The position numbers and the translations under genes were made by a program. Positions 44,469-57,665 of a stretch of DNA of 64,000 nucleotides are shown here, one piece after another. Within the stretch, counting starts at the first letter, position 1. Each line of letters begins with the position of its first letter. The notes beneath the pieces are model-generated. The model was not told where the DNA came from. It ran no database searches and worked only from the letters and a program-made list of their open reading frames with translations. This DNA comes from Microplitis mediator (taxonomy: Eukaryota; Arthropoda; Insecta; Hymenoptera; Braconidae): the NCBI RefSeq assembly GCF_029852145.1, contig NC_079975.1:23255364-23319363 (forward strand), read 5' to 3'.

Positions 44469-45018
44469 ATATTGTAATTTTCTATGACAATGAAAAGAAA
44501 AAAATTCAGTAGATTTTTTTTTTTTTTTTTTAGATAAAATAATAAATAGTCCCATGTAATTTTTTATATATATATTATAAAAATTTATCATCTCAATTAA
44601 AATCATGTTAAATGTTGTACATAATTATCATTTCTCATTAATCAATTTATAATAATATTTAATTAATTGTTAAACGAAAATAAATAAAAATAAGTATTTT
44701 CGTAAAATTATTTGTTAATAATTAATCAGTACTAAAATATATATATATATTTATCTTTATGTATAATTAATATACAATATATATGTAAATATAGAATTTA
44801 TAAAAATATTGTGTGAGGTATGACGTTAAGGCACCATTGATTTTTTAAGTTCATTTGTTAGATTAATGGCAGTAAATTAATCCAGTCATTAATCACTACT
44901 TGATATTAATAATTATTAATTATTAATTATGCTCATTGATAAGTATTTATAATTAGTTTGTTATTATAATTAATTTAAGTAGTTTTTATAAATTTTATTT
45001 AAATTGTAAATTTTTTTT
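44469..45018. other. Convergent intergenic gap NEMP / RSU1
   Basis: 550 bp of AT-rich sequence between two stop codons. It contains the NEMP polyadenylation signal near 44680 and an (AT)n stretch around 44737-44752. No other feature seen. Confidence 0.6.
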
Positions 45019-48000
45019 TTAACGCATTCGAGAAATTTTTTTACTCTTGTCATTTTCAATTGCTGGCGGTGGTCCTTTGACACTTTGGTGACGATTATAA
45101 ACACTAAAATGATAATAATTATTATTAATGTTTTGAAATATTTAAGCTTAGAGTCTGTACTTAAATTATGTAACGAATTCAGAATTATCTTTTGACCCCC
45201 ACCCTCTTTTTGTAACAGATCCGTATCAAAATATTACCCCCCCCCTGCTCCCTGTATTGTACGTCATGTTTGAATTACTTTTATAATTATTAATTCATAG
45301 GCCTGTAATAAAATCTATACCCAGACAGCATTCAAGTCGGAATGACTGCTTTACTTGGTCTTTTTGAAGGCGTCCTCAAGATGTCTTATAAAGACTTCTT
45401 AAACCCAAGCGGCACAAAAAAAAATTGTTGAGTTTTTGTTGAATTTAAGTTAACAATTGGTGAACTTAAATTCATGATAACAAATTGTCGTTTTAAATTT
45501 AACATACAGTCAACAATTTTTTTTTTGTGCCGCTTGGGATGGTGTCATTTTCAAGAACTCTTAATTGAGAGTTCTTGAAGACTCCATAAATAAGACGTCA
45601 GTTTTGTGACAACTAAATGTATTCTTTTTTAAACTTCTTTATGAAGTCAAAATTAGGAGCTCCTTAAAGACGTCATGGTAAATTCATACTGAAGTCTTAT
45701 TTGCGAAGTCAGAAAAAAGAACTCTTTTTAAAGACGTCTTACTGAGTTCGCTAGGTGGCTCATTCGACATCTTGAAGACTTCTTAAAGACTTCTTTAAGA
45801 TGTTGATGAGACGTCTAAATCATAAATAGGAATTCATTCAGAACTCATCAAGACGTAATTTTGCTATTTGGGTAGTGGATTGTAAGAGATTACGCTCTTA
45901 GCTTGAGGAAATTCTCTAAACTCAAAATTTTTGGTCAAATCATTTTTCTTAATCAGGGAAGAACGTGTAATTTTTTTTCATTGCCAATCATTTTTTTGAC
46001 TTATTTTATAGCTAAAAATTTTTTTTCCAATTTTCAGTTTCAGAATAAAGATACAATATGAGTAGCAATTAAAAAAAAAATTATACGCCCTTTAGCTTTA
46101 GAGCTAAAGCCAAGAGGGCGTATAAAAATATTGCTTTTTGGAATTAGTGATGCGATATTTACTTATTATTAAAATAAATTATAAATAGCTGTAGGCAAAT
46201 TTCGGCGCTAAATTTAAATTAAATTTTTTAAAATAATTATGCAGTTTTATATAATTATTTATGTATTATTAATAGCCGATTGGATGTCCCTGAATTAATT
46301 AGTCTGTTCAAGGTGGTGCCTAACATTAGAGTGAGAACATCAAGAGTACTCGTCCCGAAAGTTAAAACGCGCTTCTCCACGCGAGTTCCGCTGTATAGAA
46401 TATCAAAGTTAGTCAACGAATTTGCATCTGAGATCGACATTTTTGGTGTTTCGGCTCATAAATTTAAAAGTGTCGCTAGAAATTTATTAATGTAATCAAC
46501 TGTAATTTCCTTGGTCGCAAAGCGGCTGGATATTATTCACATATAAGTGATATTTTTTATTATTTTGCTGTTACTTTTATTTTATATTCTTCTCTTATAA
46601 CTTTTTTTATCATATCTGTTTCTTCAATTTGTAATTTTAGTATATCATTTATTTTTTCCCTATTGTTTTAATACTGTATAATTGCCGAATGGAGTAAATA
46701 AATAAATGAATATTTATTCTTATAAATTTCGCGCGAATACTGCGAAAACGAGCTCGGCTCTACCCTTAAATTTGTTACATAATTTAAATACTGCGAGTGG
46801 CGAAAATTATAATAGAAATTTTAAATCAAACTTTGGAAAGATCACTTACTATTTATAAGTTTCAGATCTAATGTAATCCATGACATGAGAAATGCCGACT
46901 TGTAATTGATCACCAATGGGAGTTACCCATGGATTGAATTCCATTCTAAAAACCGCTTTATTGCTGACTAAATCGAGATTGCCGATTTCCGGTGGAAGAA
47001 CAGTTAAACGATTTCCCTGGATATGAAGCTCACGGAGACGCGTAAGTTCACCAATTTCTTTTGGTAATTCTATTAGATCATTTTCACGCAGTACCAGCTG
47101 TAAGTTAAAATTTTAAATTCAATTATTTTATTTTTTTGTATAAAAAAAAAATATTTATTTCTAACTTACAATTTGAAGATTTTTCAATGAGCCAATTTCC
47201 GGTGGAAGATATTCAAAATCATTGTCAGCTAGATAAAGTGCTCGTAATGTTTCTAAAAATATGATAATAATTTTTTTTTTAATTGTAAATAATATTTTAT
47301 TTATTCAATTAATTATTTATTTACCCATCATAAAAAAATTTCCTGGTAAATTTTTTTCATTTAAATTATTGTATGTCAGATCAAGCACCTCGAGAACTGG
47401 AAAAGCACCAAAACCTCTTGGTAAAACATCCAAACGATTCATACTAAAAAATAATATTTATATTTATTTACCCTATCAACAAAATCCATGTGGGATTGCA
47501 TGGGAACCCATAGGAATCCATATAAGAGAGTATGGAATTATGTAAGAATCCATAAGAATTAATATAGAAGTGTATGGATTTATATAAGAATCCATGTACA
47601 AAACCATGGGTATCTACATTCCCATACAGGAACTTGACGTAGAGACTTGGATATATGGATTTCTTTGTGGGAAATCATCGTAAAAACCCACATGGGAATC
47701 CATACTAAATTCCCATATAAATTTGGCATGGTGTGGATCCCCATAGGAACCCATATGAGACTTTATGTCAGGATCTATGCTGGATTTCTATAGGAAGCAA
47801 TATGAGAATCCATCCGAAAACGCCAAGTGGGTAAAATCCTCATAGGGATCTAGGCTGGATTCCATATGAATTTTTTTTCATAGAGTAATTGTAAATTTTT
47901 TGTATAATGACAATTATTTTTAACTAACCCTACATTAAGTATCCTCAATTTCGGCATTTGTGACAACGAAATAGGTAATTCCGTAATATGATTATTAAAT

Positions 48001-48580
48001 AAGTTCAATATTTCCAAATTAACCAGATTGGCTAATCCTGGTGGCACAAGTTGGATTTTATTGTGGCTTAATGTTAATCTTGTGATGTTTAACATATTCA
48101 CTGTAACAAGAAAAAATTATTTATTAAATTAAATACACGGTAATGAGTGCGGCTAAAATTTTTTAAAAATAATTTTGAATTATAAAACAATAAATTTTTT
48201 TTATACATCCAAAATTATAAATTTTTTTTATCGTAGGTCAGTAATATTTCAAGTAAAAAAAATCCCACGTGTATTTGAATTCAAAAGTCAAAAATAAGTA
48301 ACACGCGCATGCGTAACCACGCCTCTCAAAAATTAACACAAAAAATGATGATGTTATATCTATATATATATACATATATATGTTATGTTGAAAAAAGTTG
48401 TCGCGACAAGCTACCAAATTTGGCTCGTCGAGTAAACCCGTCATACAAATATGGAACAGCAGAGAAATACTCACGCAATCCGGGCATCTCTTCAAATGTT
48501 GATACATTTTTATCAGCGAGATCAAGCTCAGGATTTTGAACTTCCCGAGCTTCGTCTAGGATCTTTTTGGCCTTTGACAT
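45019..48580 (-). CDS. RSU1: Ras suppressor protein 1 (RSU1, Drosophila icarus orthologue)
   Basis: Six exons on the minus strand: 48580-48475, 48100-47929, 47443-47325, 47252-47170, 47097-46850 and 45103-45019; phases close to 270 residues (human 277). It starts MSKAKKILDEAREVQNPELD and carries about seven leucine-rich repeats, including LTLSHNKIQLVPPGLANL, LPRGFGAFPVLEVLDLTYNN and LRENDLIELPKEIG. Next come LHIQGNRLTVLPPEIGNLDL and the conserved NPWVTPI...YIRSETYKY. The last exon gives a basic tail, KSKKISRMR. RSU1 binds PINCH in the ILK-PINCH-parvin complex at integrin adhesions. Intron 5 (1.75 kb) is swollen by nested MITEs and a LINE tail; intron 2 contains a CCATATGGG-type minisatellite. 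Confidence 0.97.
45150..46800. mobile_element. Nested elements in RSU1 intron 5
   Basis: Outer tips CTGTACTTAAATTATGTAAC (about 45155) and GTTACATAATTTAAATACTG (about 46773-46792) are complementary and belong to the family of the outer NEMP-intron element. Inside lie an element with TACCCAGA/TATTTGGGTA tips (45318-45874), itself containing a 127-bp MITE (45413-45539, tips CCCAAGCGGCACAAAAAA), a hairpin ATACGCCCTTTAGCTTT...GGGCGTAT (46083-46126), and a LINE tail. Confidence 0.75.
46255..46707 (+). pseudogene. 3' end of a LINE (C-terminal ORF2 fragment)
   Basis: An open frame to 46495 encodes a sequence with RVLVPKVKTRFSTRVPLYRI and KLVNEF, resembling the short C-terminal tail of non-LTR retrotransposon ORF2 (the 'V-P-R..R......P..W/N' type end). 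It is followed by 200 bp of 3'UTR-like sequence ending in a repeat AATAAATAAATGAA, as in LINE tails. The 5' part is absent, consistent with 5' truncation. Confidence 0.5.
47486..47870. repeat. Degenerate CCCATATGGG-type minisatellite in RSU1 intron 2
   Basis: Many short blocks such as CCATGTGGGATTG, GGGAACCCATAGGAATCC and CATATAAGAG recur at about 20-30 bp spacing. They resemble the minisatellite interior of the CACGG-ended element at 27965-28745. Confidence 0.6.
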
Positions 48581-50399
48581 CTTTGTCGCGGCAGGAATAC
48601 ACGATACTGGGGCTTGGTTCATTGCGCGCGCACTTAAATTTACAGCAATACACAAGTAACGTTGTGTGTCGTGTCTCGTCAGGACCTTTAAATAAACGTT
48701 ACTGTTTGTACTACTTGTCTCTCTTCTCCACACGCTCTTTCTTCTTCACTTACTTATCCCCGACTGCCCGCACTCCCAACTCCCATTTTTAAACTCAGAT
48801 ATTTCTACTGCTTATCCATTGAGATTTTGCCGCTCTCTTTCAAATTTTACTCTCACATATCGTTAGATGTCGTTACTTGTTTTAAAATCAATCTTAATTA
48901 TTTTTTTCAAAATTACATTAAAAAATTTTTTTTGCACGAAAATTTTTATTTTAAATTTAAAAATTTCCGCGGGAAATTTCAATTTAAAAATTTTCGCGGG
49001 TAATTTTATTTTTTGAATTAAAAAAAATTTATTAAGTAAAAGAAAATTTTTTCCACGAAAATTTTCATGTTTTAAATTTAAAAATTTTCGCGCGAAATTT
49101 TAATTTTTGAATTAAAAAAAAAATTTCGCGGGAAATTTTACTTTTTAAATAAAAAAATTTGTTTAGTAAAAAGAAATTTTTTTAATTTTTGCGGGAAATT
49201 TTTTTTTCAAATAAAAAAAAAATTTAATTATTTTCTAATTCAAATTTCGATATAAATAGACTGTAAATAAATTGAATAATGACAATTATTTATGCTGCAT
49301 TAAAATTATAACTGTAAATATTTTTACAATAGAAAAAAAAAAATGTCGACGACTTCCTGCAATACACTGGCGCCATATAAAATTTTAATTAATATCAACT
49401 AATTAATAATATATTTATTTATTTAGTTATTAATAATATTTATAACCCTTATTATTATTATTTTATCCATAAATTTTTTTTTGACAATAAATATAGAAAC
49501 GGTAGACTTAAATGCAATAATATATAAAATAAATTCCTGCGAAATGAAATAATATTAATTCAGGCATCATTAAAATTCATCCAGCAGATTGTATATCAAT
49601 GTTTAGGTTTTATTAAAGAGGAGAAGAGAAGAGAAGAAAGATGGTGATAGTTGGATGTGTAAGAGAAGCGTGAATAATAAAATGAGCAAAGCGACTTCTC
49701 TATACGAGACGGCTAATGAATTCTTAGGGACGGAAATAATTTCCAATCGAAGAGAGTTATATCCGAGAAATGTACACCGATAACAGCCGTGTGTTACATA
49801 TCCACGCACGATATTTAGTACTCGATGATACTTTTATATATATATTTATTTATCTTTTCTTTTTACTGTCATTTCTCTATTTACCATCTTCGTCTTGCCG
49901 ACAACGACGCCTGCCGATGATGGTAATCCACAATTATAAGCCGATAACGAGCGAATGACTTGGATATCGCGGTGAACTGGTTTTCAATAACGTTAACGTT
50001 AACGTATACCTACTTTTTATTTTATTTTATTTTATACATACGTATATGTGGATGTATTTTTATTTATATTTTTTTAAATTTCAGCCCTGTATTGGTGATA
50101 TCCTGCGGTTGAAACGCGAGACGCGCGCATTCCACGACGGCCTCCGTGCAAACTTGTGCAAACGCATTATCAACGTGCATTCAATCTTTAAGTAGTGATT
50201 TTTTTTATTAATTTCTGACAATGTCAATAGATCTTTAGATCCTGATGATATTATGTCCATTCGCGTTTATATATTTAATCATTGATTAATATTATTATTC
50301 ATTACTTAGTACGATCTGTGGTATTTCCGAGTCGAGGATCGACAAAAAGTTCTAGTTCGGCATTCTTACAGGAGAGACTGAAGCAAAACAAGCCATTAT
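48581..50399. other. RSU1 upstream region and non-coding sequence
   Basis: 48581-48800 is GC-richer and probably the RSU1 5'UTR and promoter. 48940-49230 is built of repeats of AATTTTCGCGGGAAATTT. 49600-50170 is of moderate complexity, with a purine-rich patch GAGGAGAAGAGAAGAGAAG; a stretch after a splice-acceptor-like TTTCAG at 50080-50085 is open for about 36 codons and may be an exon of an unrecognised or non-coding transcript. No gene is supportable. Confidence 0.45.
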
Positions 50400-51570
50400 T
50401 ATTAAAAAAAAAAATTACAATTGTGGCCCATTTTACTTCAAAGTCCATTTTTTTTGTTATCAATAAAATAATTTTGATAACGAATCCGAAAAAAAATTTT
50501 TTAACTGAAAATTTTTAATTTTCTGTATTGACCAACTTGCCCCACTTAATTTAAACAATTCGTAACTCATATTTAAAAAAAAAAAAAAAATTCTCGATGG
50601 TACTGATTCATTTGACCTCAGAAACTGTTTTTTTAGTTATAAATAAAATAATTTTGATAACAAATTCGAGAAAAAATTTCTCATTGTTCATACTGACCAA
50701 CTTGCCCCATATTTTTTTAACAATTCTTACGAAGACGGATCTCAATTTTAAATAATAAAAAAGGTAAAGATTGAGAAATCTTAAATAATTGAGATCTCAA
50801 TTCTTAACAATATTAAAAAAAAAATTTTCTACAACACTGGCCCATTTTACCTCAGAGTCCGTATTTTTTAAGTTCCAAATAAAATAATTTTGATAACAAA
50901 CTCGAGGTAAAATTTTTCACTAAAAATTTTTCATTGTCTATACTGACCAACTTGCCCCATTTTTTTTTTATACATTTCGTGAAATATTAAAAAAAAAATT
51001 TTGCCGGTTCTGGCACATTTTACCTCAGAGTCCGTATTTTTTAGTTATAAATAAAATAATTTTGATAACAAATTCGAGAAAAAATTTTTCATTGTTCACA
51101 CTGACCTACTTGCCCCATATTTTTTTAACAATTTTTACGAAGATGGATCTCAATTGTAAATAATAAATAAGATGAAGATTGAGAAATCTTAATTAATTAA
51201 GATCTCAATTCTTAACAATATTAAAAAAAAATTTTTTCCTATAGCACTGGCCCATTTTACCTCAGAGTTCATATTTTTTAAGTTCCATATAGAATAATTT
51301 TGATAACAGACTCGAAGAAAAATTTTTTCACTGAAAATTTTTCATTGTCCATACTGACCAACTTGCCTCATTTTTTTTAAACATTTCGTGGCATTAAAAA
51401 AAAATTTTGACGGCACTGGCCCATTTTACCTCAGAGTCTGTATTTTTTAAGTTACAACTAAATCAATTCTGATAACAAACATGGGAAAATTTTTTTTTAC
51501 TTAAAATTTGTAACTGTCGGTCCTGACTAACTTGCCCCCTTTTTTTTTATAATAATTCGTAGCTCATAAA
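50400..51570. repeat. Tandem array, about 410-bp higher-order unit
   Basis: The block GGCCCATTTTACCTCAGAGT (or a variant) begins at about 50425, 50607, 50838, 51009, 51247 and 51417. Spacings alternate near 170-185 and 230-237 bp, so two sub-unit types form a dimeric repeat. Each contains AATAATTTTGATAACAAA and ACTGACCAACTTGCCCCAT. No coding capacity. Confidence 0.85.
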
Positions 51571-54338
51571 AAAAAAGTTTTGTTGCCTCAGAAATGATAA
51601 CTTACTTTGTCCCGGTCTCCGCTAAATTGAAAATTTTTTATGAAAGTACCAGAAAAAAACTATCACATTATTTTTCAAATTAATATAAACTAATGAAGGT
51701 CATAAAAATTTATTAACATAATTAAACATTGTTACCCAAATTAACTTTTGAAAATTACCCAAAAAGTTAAAATCTCATAAGTACACCCATAATTGTCTTA
51801 TAAAACCTTCATATGAAGATACCTTCATACGCAAAAAATACCCAGTGAAATAATTAATTTTTTTTTTACTCGGAAATCATGATGGTAATAACCGAGGCTA
51901 GTAATTAGCTCATATATTTTATTATTACAAGTTGTAAAAATAAACTAAGTAACCGTGTTATTTGTATATTAATCAGTATTACTCGATATAATAGTTCTAT
52001 GGATGATAAAATAAATAAATAAAAATAAATATGATCGAGTAATTTGTGAATTGTGCGATGATGTAGGAAGGTTACTGCGGTTTACCACGACTATTTATAC
52101 TTATGTACATACTTCATCTACACTAAAATACATGCTCAAACATCTCCAACAACGATTTAACGTAGCTACATGATCCCGACGTGTGCATCTGCCGTTTATA
52201 CCCGAGTTAGCTACTTCCAGTACTGAATTAATCATCCAACCACGGCTACAATATAATAATATATTCTCGCATTTTTAATCACCTAGAACATGGAAAAAAA
52301 TCTTTACCTTCTTGCGCAGAAAAATGTATGTGTTAAAATTATACACGTGAAAAAAATTTTGTAAAAATTTGCGCAAAACCGTGTGTTGAAACAATATTTT
52401 GTCAAAAATGAACTGATCAAACAACACAAAAAGCAGTATGTTAAATTAACACACGAAAATGCTAAATATTTAACATCGAATTTTTAACACAGAATCTTCT
52501 CTTTACACAAATACGAAAATTTTTTTGCTATGTATGTCAAATATATTACATTTATGTGCTGCAAAAATAGTATATTACATACCTAGGGAAGTAAAGTAAG
52601 AAATGTCTCAGATCACATGTAATTGTTGGCTGAGGCGAAGCCGAGGTCAACAAACATGTGATCTGAGGCTTTCTTATTTACTTCCCGAGGAGTGTATACT
52701 ATTTTTCTCCTCGACGGAGGCGGGAAGCGGCAACTTCGTTTTGCACAGCGGGACGAAAGTTGACGCTTTCCGCCCGGAGGTGAGAAAAAAAAATTGTCTG
52801 ATAAATTTTGCGTATATGCAAGCATATAAGATGATATATGTGCAGTGAAATTTATATAATGGCCGAATTTGAAAAATTTGGTAAATGATAATTTATTAGA
52901 AAAAAATGGTCTACAAAAACAGCCCTACGATATTTTTTAGATAATACTGATATTTTCGTAGGGAATGTTGAATACTGAAATTTGTCATGCATTTAAATTT
53001 GACAACGAATAACTTTGAAAGAGTAAATTTATCGAAAAATTATAAGAGACCATTTTTGTAGAGCTTTCCATTTTCAACAAAAATTTGTATTGACCTTCCA
53101 AGTAAAATAATTAGTTGGGTTATAAAATTCCAAATTTAAAAAAAAAAGTTTGGAAAATCCAAAAGTGCACGACTCATAATGTTCATTTATTATGACATAA
53201 TAATAATATAAAAAAAAAAAATAATTCAAGCTTACCAATTAGCAAAAAAAAAAACAGCTGTACATACTAGGACGGTAATGCGCAAGCGCCCCTGGTGGAA
53301 TAAACGTACGTATAACGTATAGGTATAGATATATCATCATCCATGTTAACTTTACATAGATATATATAGATATAGTTATACAGCCTTTTTTTATTCTTTT
53401 ATTAATTGTAATTAAACGACACTGAGTTACCTAGCCATTCGCAATAGGAGACCTACAAATCTTTCAAAGAATTTTTTTAAAAAAAATTTGATTCAATTAC
53501 TGGATTTTTTCGCAAGTTATCATGTATACGGGATCCGTACTTGACGGACAGGAAATTTTTTTAAACTATTTTGATGTTTTTTCGGTTTTTATTAAACTAA
53601 ATAAATTTTTGAAAAGTATGGAATTAATCTCCATTAAATTATCTTCAAAATAGTATGCAACAAATCTTAATTCCGTGAACTAATGAAGACATAATAATTG
53701 AAATAGTTGCCGAAGTGAGGCGAAAAAAAATTTTCGATCGTGAAGCACTCTCTGATGCTTCGCATCATGAGTCGTGCAATATCCCGCGATATTTAAATAA
53801 GAAATAGAAAATTGCAATGAGGTACTTAATATTAATGGCTTAAATTTTAACAGACGTTGTCTTTTATCCTATCGAATCTTTCGAGGTTTCTTTGAAAGAA
53901 AAAAAAAAATTCATAAAAATTAGATTTATTTACACTTACATTCTATTGAACGAAGATTTATTTACAAAAATGCAGTCTTATAAATATCACAGTCAAACTT
54001 ATAAAATTTTCTTATTCCTTAAATTTTTATGAAAAATGTACAATAAATATTTCCACTTATTCTTATGACTAACAATATAAATTAATAATTTTATAAATAT
54101 CTTAAAAATCTTAACAAAAATTAGAAAAATAAAAATATTATACAAGTCTTTTTAAAATTTAAAGCTAATTACTTAAATTTATTAACAAGTTAACATCAGT
54201 CTTAAATATAAATAGAAACATGTTTAAAAACATTTATATACAGTATCGATTTATTACAAAAAAATAATTTTTCTATTGTTAATTCTATAATTTAAGTAAT
54301 TCTAAATATAAAACTAGATTTTTAAAATATTTTAATAG
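51571..54338. other. Intergenic with hairpins and decayed elements
   Basis: 51571-52560 shows no gene. 52567-52790 contains two strong GC-rich hairpins (separate entry). 52860-53900 contains blocks like those of the hAT-like palindromes (GTAGAGCTTTCCATTTTC; ATGCTTCGCATCATGAGTCG) and may be a decayed palindromic element with GTGCACGACTCATAATG facing ATCATGAGTCGTGC. 53900-54338 is the probable 3'UTR of the CCR4-like gene. Confidence 0.5.
52567..52790. repeat. Two adjacent GC-rich hairpins
   Basis: Hairpin 1 (52567-52712): ATAGTATATTACATACC and TCTCAGATCACATGT pair with ACATGTGATCTGAGG and GTGTATACTAT, with internal GGAAGTAAAGTAAG facing TTATTTACTTCCC. Hairpin 2 (about 52707-52782): CTCCTCGACGGAGGCGGGAA pairs imperfectly with TTTCCGCCCGGAGGTGAG. 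They are strikingly G/C-rich for this genome. Confidence 0.75.
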
Positions 54339-55769
54339 CTAAACTATTTTAAAAGCTGCTATTACTGGCAAGTGATCTGAAAATAAAAAAAATAAAAAAT
54401 CATTAATTGAAATCCAATTATTAAAATGGTTAAATTATTTTATTATAAATATAATTAATTAATCAACTCACCCGATGGAATATACCGATTTGGACAACCC
54501 ACAATACGATTATCTATAAACCATTGAATATCCATCATACCATAGAATCCTATTGGTATGATATTCGATGATCTATAGAAAATGAAATCGATTACGGCCT
54601 GGAAATAATACCTGGAAAAAATAAACAATTATTTTAATAATTTATGTAATTGTCATTGTTTTTAGTCATTATTTTAATGAAATGTTAACTTACGTGAAGT
54701 TCGTAAATACCATGGCATCTTCTTTGCAGGCCGATAAAAGATTCAGGTTATTCCTTATTGCGTCGGTAGATTCCGGATTTCCAAAAATCTTATTAACTGC
54801 AGCTCGATAATTAAGATTTCGGAAATCTGGATGATTTGCAGCTATCTGGCCTGATACTAAAAACTCATATACACCTAAAAAAGAAAAAAAAAAGTTACTA
54901 ATTTTTTTTTTCATAAATCAAGTATGAATAATGAGTTACTTTTGTCGTTCAACTTACCAGAATCCGTTTTCGAATTGAAATCACCACATAATATTAACTT
55001 AATGTCTGAAGAAGTGATCTTATCTTTCCCCGATAAGATACACGATTTTTCTAACATCTTGTTAATTTCTGTGGTGAGCAAAAATGTCTGCAATAATTTA
55101 ACATCACAGAAAGCAGGATTCCAATGTAAATGGGTTGTTGTGATCAACACCAGCTGCTCCACATCCCGTGAATTTTCTGGAAGACCTGTAAAAAAATTTT
55201 TAATTTTGTTAAAATATAGCAATTGGAGTAGATTGATTAAATAAAAATTAAAAGTCGCTGGAAACATACCGTCTTGCCATGCTGCTGCGGTTGTTTTCAG
55301 CAGCCCAAATAACCCAATGTTGTCACGAAGCGCAACTCTATTAAGCATGTCTTCACAACCTGCATGGTTTTCCATGGCTAATAGATTGAACTCAATGACT
55401 TCATGAGTTACTAGCGTGAATCTGAACAAAAAAAAAAAAACATAAATAAAAAGTTAATAATTTTTACTAATAAACTTAACAGTATATTGGTAAAATACAT
55501 AAAAGTAAAACTTACTTTTCAGTCTTCCAGAATATCGCGCACCCGTCCACGAGCCTCTGCTTGGCATAGGACATTGTTTTTGCCCGAGATTTAGGGGCAA
55601 AAACGCCGCCGTACCCCAGAGTCTTCAAGGCGGGTAAGAAGTATTGATGGAATACTTCGTTTTCCACCTCCTGGAGACAGAGCACATCGCAGTTATAGTC
55701 CGCTATTTCGTTGATGATACTCTGCCCACGGATATCCCATCTCAAGTAATACTCGGGACAATAAGGATA

Positions 55770-57561
55770 CACGGAAAAAAAATTCGACGAAAAATTCCAA
55801 TATTACTATCGTAATCCTGGACTATACTTTTATTATCTGTAACATTCAAATATATGATACGAAAATTTACAGTTTTTAAAAGATTTTTTACTATTCACTA
55901 TCGTAATTTCATTAAGAGTTTATTGTAATCAATTCAATAAGAAATATTACAATGTTACTATCGTAAATAGTAAAAGAATAAAAAATAAGATTTAATTATA
56001 CTATTTATTCTTTTATTCTTCCTTTTAATTTACAGTGCTGCCTCTATGTTTTTACAATACAAGCTACAAAAATTACGATAGTTGGATTGTAAATTTTCTG
56101 AAATGGTATAGTATATGCCATCTGAAGCGTTTACGTATGAAAGACAAGTGTTGTCACAAACCATGATGTGATGCTTGTATGAGTGTATATATATATATAA
56201 ATACAAATGATGACATCTACTTTGTCTGTATTATTTGTGGTTCAACTATATATATTTATAAATCAGTTCATCTTTATCCACAGTGTAGTGCAGAAATAGA
56301 GGTTATTATTCATGACGTTTTTCGGACAATTGTAAATAAGAAATTTAAAATAAAAACTGTACTTTCGTCATTACAAACCTACATAGATTGTGGAATATAA
56401 TAATTTGGTGGTGTAAGTATAATTATTATTATTCAATTTTTATTAAACTTAATATTCTGTGGGTATATCGTATGATCCTGAAGTTGGCAGATAATTAGTA
56501 ATTTTCGGATTTTTTTTTTCACCAAAGAAATTACAAAAAAAAAAAAACTAAAAAAATACACATGTAGAAAATTTAAAAAACTATGGGTGCAATTTTTTTA
56601 AATATTTTTTTTTTAATTATTTATCGTCTAAAAAAAATCCAAAAATTATTAGATATCTGCTAACTTCAGTATCATGTATATCGTTCGTTTTAAAATCATT
56701 TATCTGGACAAGAAGTTTATTTTTATAAACAATTTAGTAGTATTTTGTGGTCATAGGATAAATGATTCTAAATGAATGAAAATTTATTTTTTCTAATAAA
56801 TTCAATTCTCCTAATTTTGTTACAGGATAATCTTCATTTGTCGACAATGAATAATTTTACCCGGCTTTGCGAGAGGTAAAACATTTCAATAACCTCAAAT
56901 TATGGACATTCAACATTTCTTTATGATACTGAAGTTAGCAGACGCCTAATAATTTTTGGATTTTTTTAAAAATGATAAATTATAGAAAAAAAGTATTCGA
57001 AAAAATTGCACCTATGGTTTTTTTAATTTTCTACATGTGCGTATTTTGAATACAAATAAATGAGTTATTTATTCATAAATTTTATATATACCAAAAAAAT
57101 ATGTTTGAAAAAATATTAAATAAATGTTTTATTATTACTACTTCAACATGTTTTATTTTTATTTCGAGATTGTATTTTCCTTCTCAATTTAACTGTTAAA
57201 AAAAAAAAAAAAATTCCAAATGATAAATTTTTCTTTTTTATTAATTATAAGTTCTACTTTTTTAAGAAAATATATTTTACTCCATTGACTTCTAATTATT
57301 ATTTTATATTTAAAGAAATTCTACATTACCGACTCATTCATTTTACGATAGTTGTATTAGAATTTATGTTAACACAACTTGTATAATTTACTCTATAGTA
57401 TCTGATTTTTTCTTTCTGGTAGTAGTATAAATTATAAAATAAAAATTACGATAGTCTATTGTAAAAATTATTATTGAAAACTTATAGTCCAGCGTTACAA
57501 TACTATATAATGAAAATTACGATAGTTAAATCGTAAAAAATCCGTGAATTTTTTTTCCGTG
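55770..57561. mobile_element. 1.79-kb CACGG-ended element inserted in a coding exon, TA duplication
   Basis: Left CACGGAAAAAAAATTCGACG and right GAATTTTTTTTCCGTG are complementary, and TA flanks both sides (55768-55769, 57562-57563). The next 80 or so bases also pair: TACTATCGTAATCCTGGACTA against TATAGTCCAGCGTTACAATA. Two smaller GATCCTGAAGTT MITEs lie within (about 56470-56685 and 56924-57050). No transposase; a 73-codon frame at 56179-56400 is not recognisable. Same tip family as 27965-28745. Confidence 0.88.
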
Positions 57562-57665
57562 TATCTTTGCGGTGGTGCGTACGAGCTACTGAGTGTATTG
57601 TAGCTCATCACCGAAAAAATGCCTAAAACAAATAGAAAAATTATTTTATTTTTCAATATGAGCAT

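Noticed and set aside
50086..50194. Exon-like open stretch after a TTTCAG acceptor, ending TAG
   Set aside because: No partner exon or protein similarity could be identified; possibly part of a non-coding transcript.
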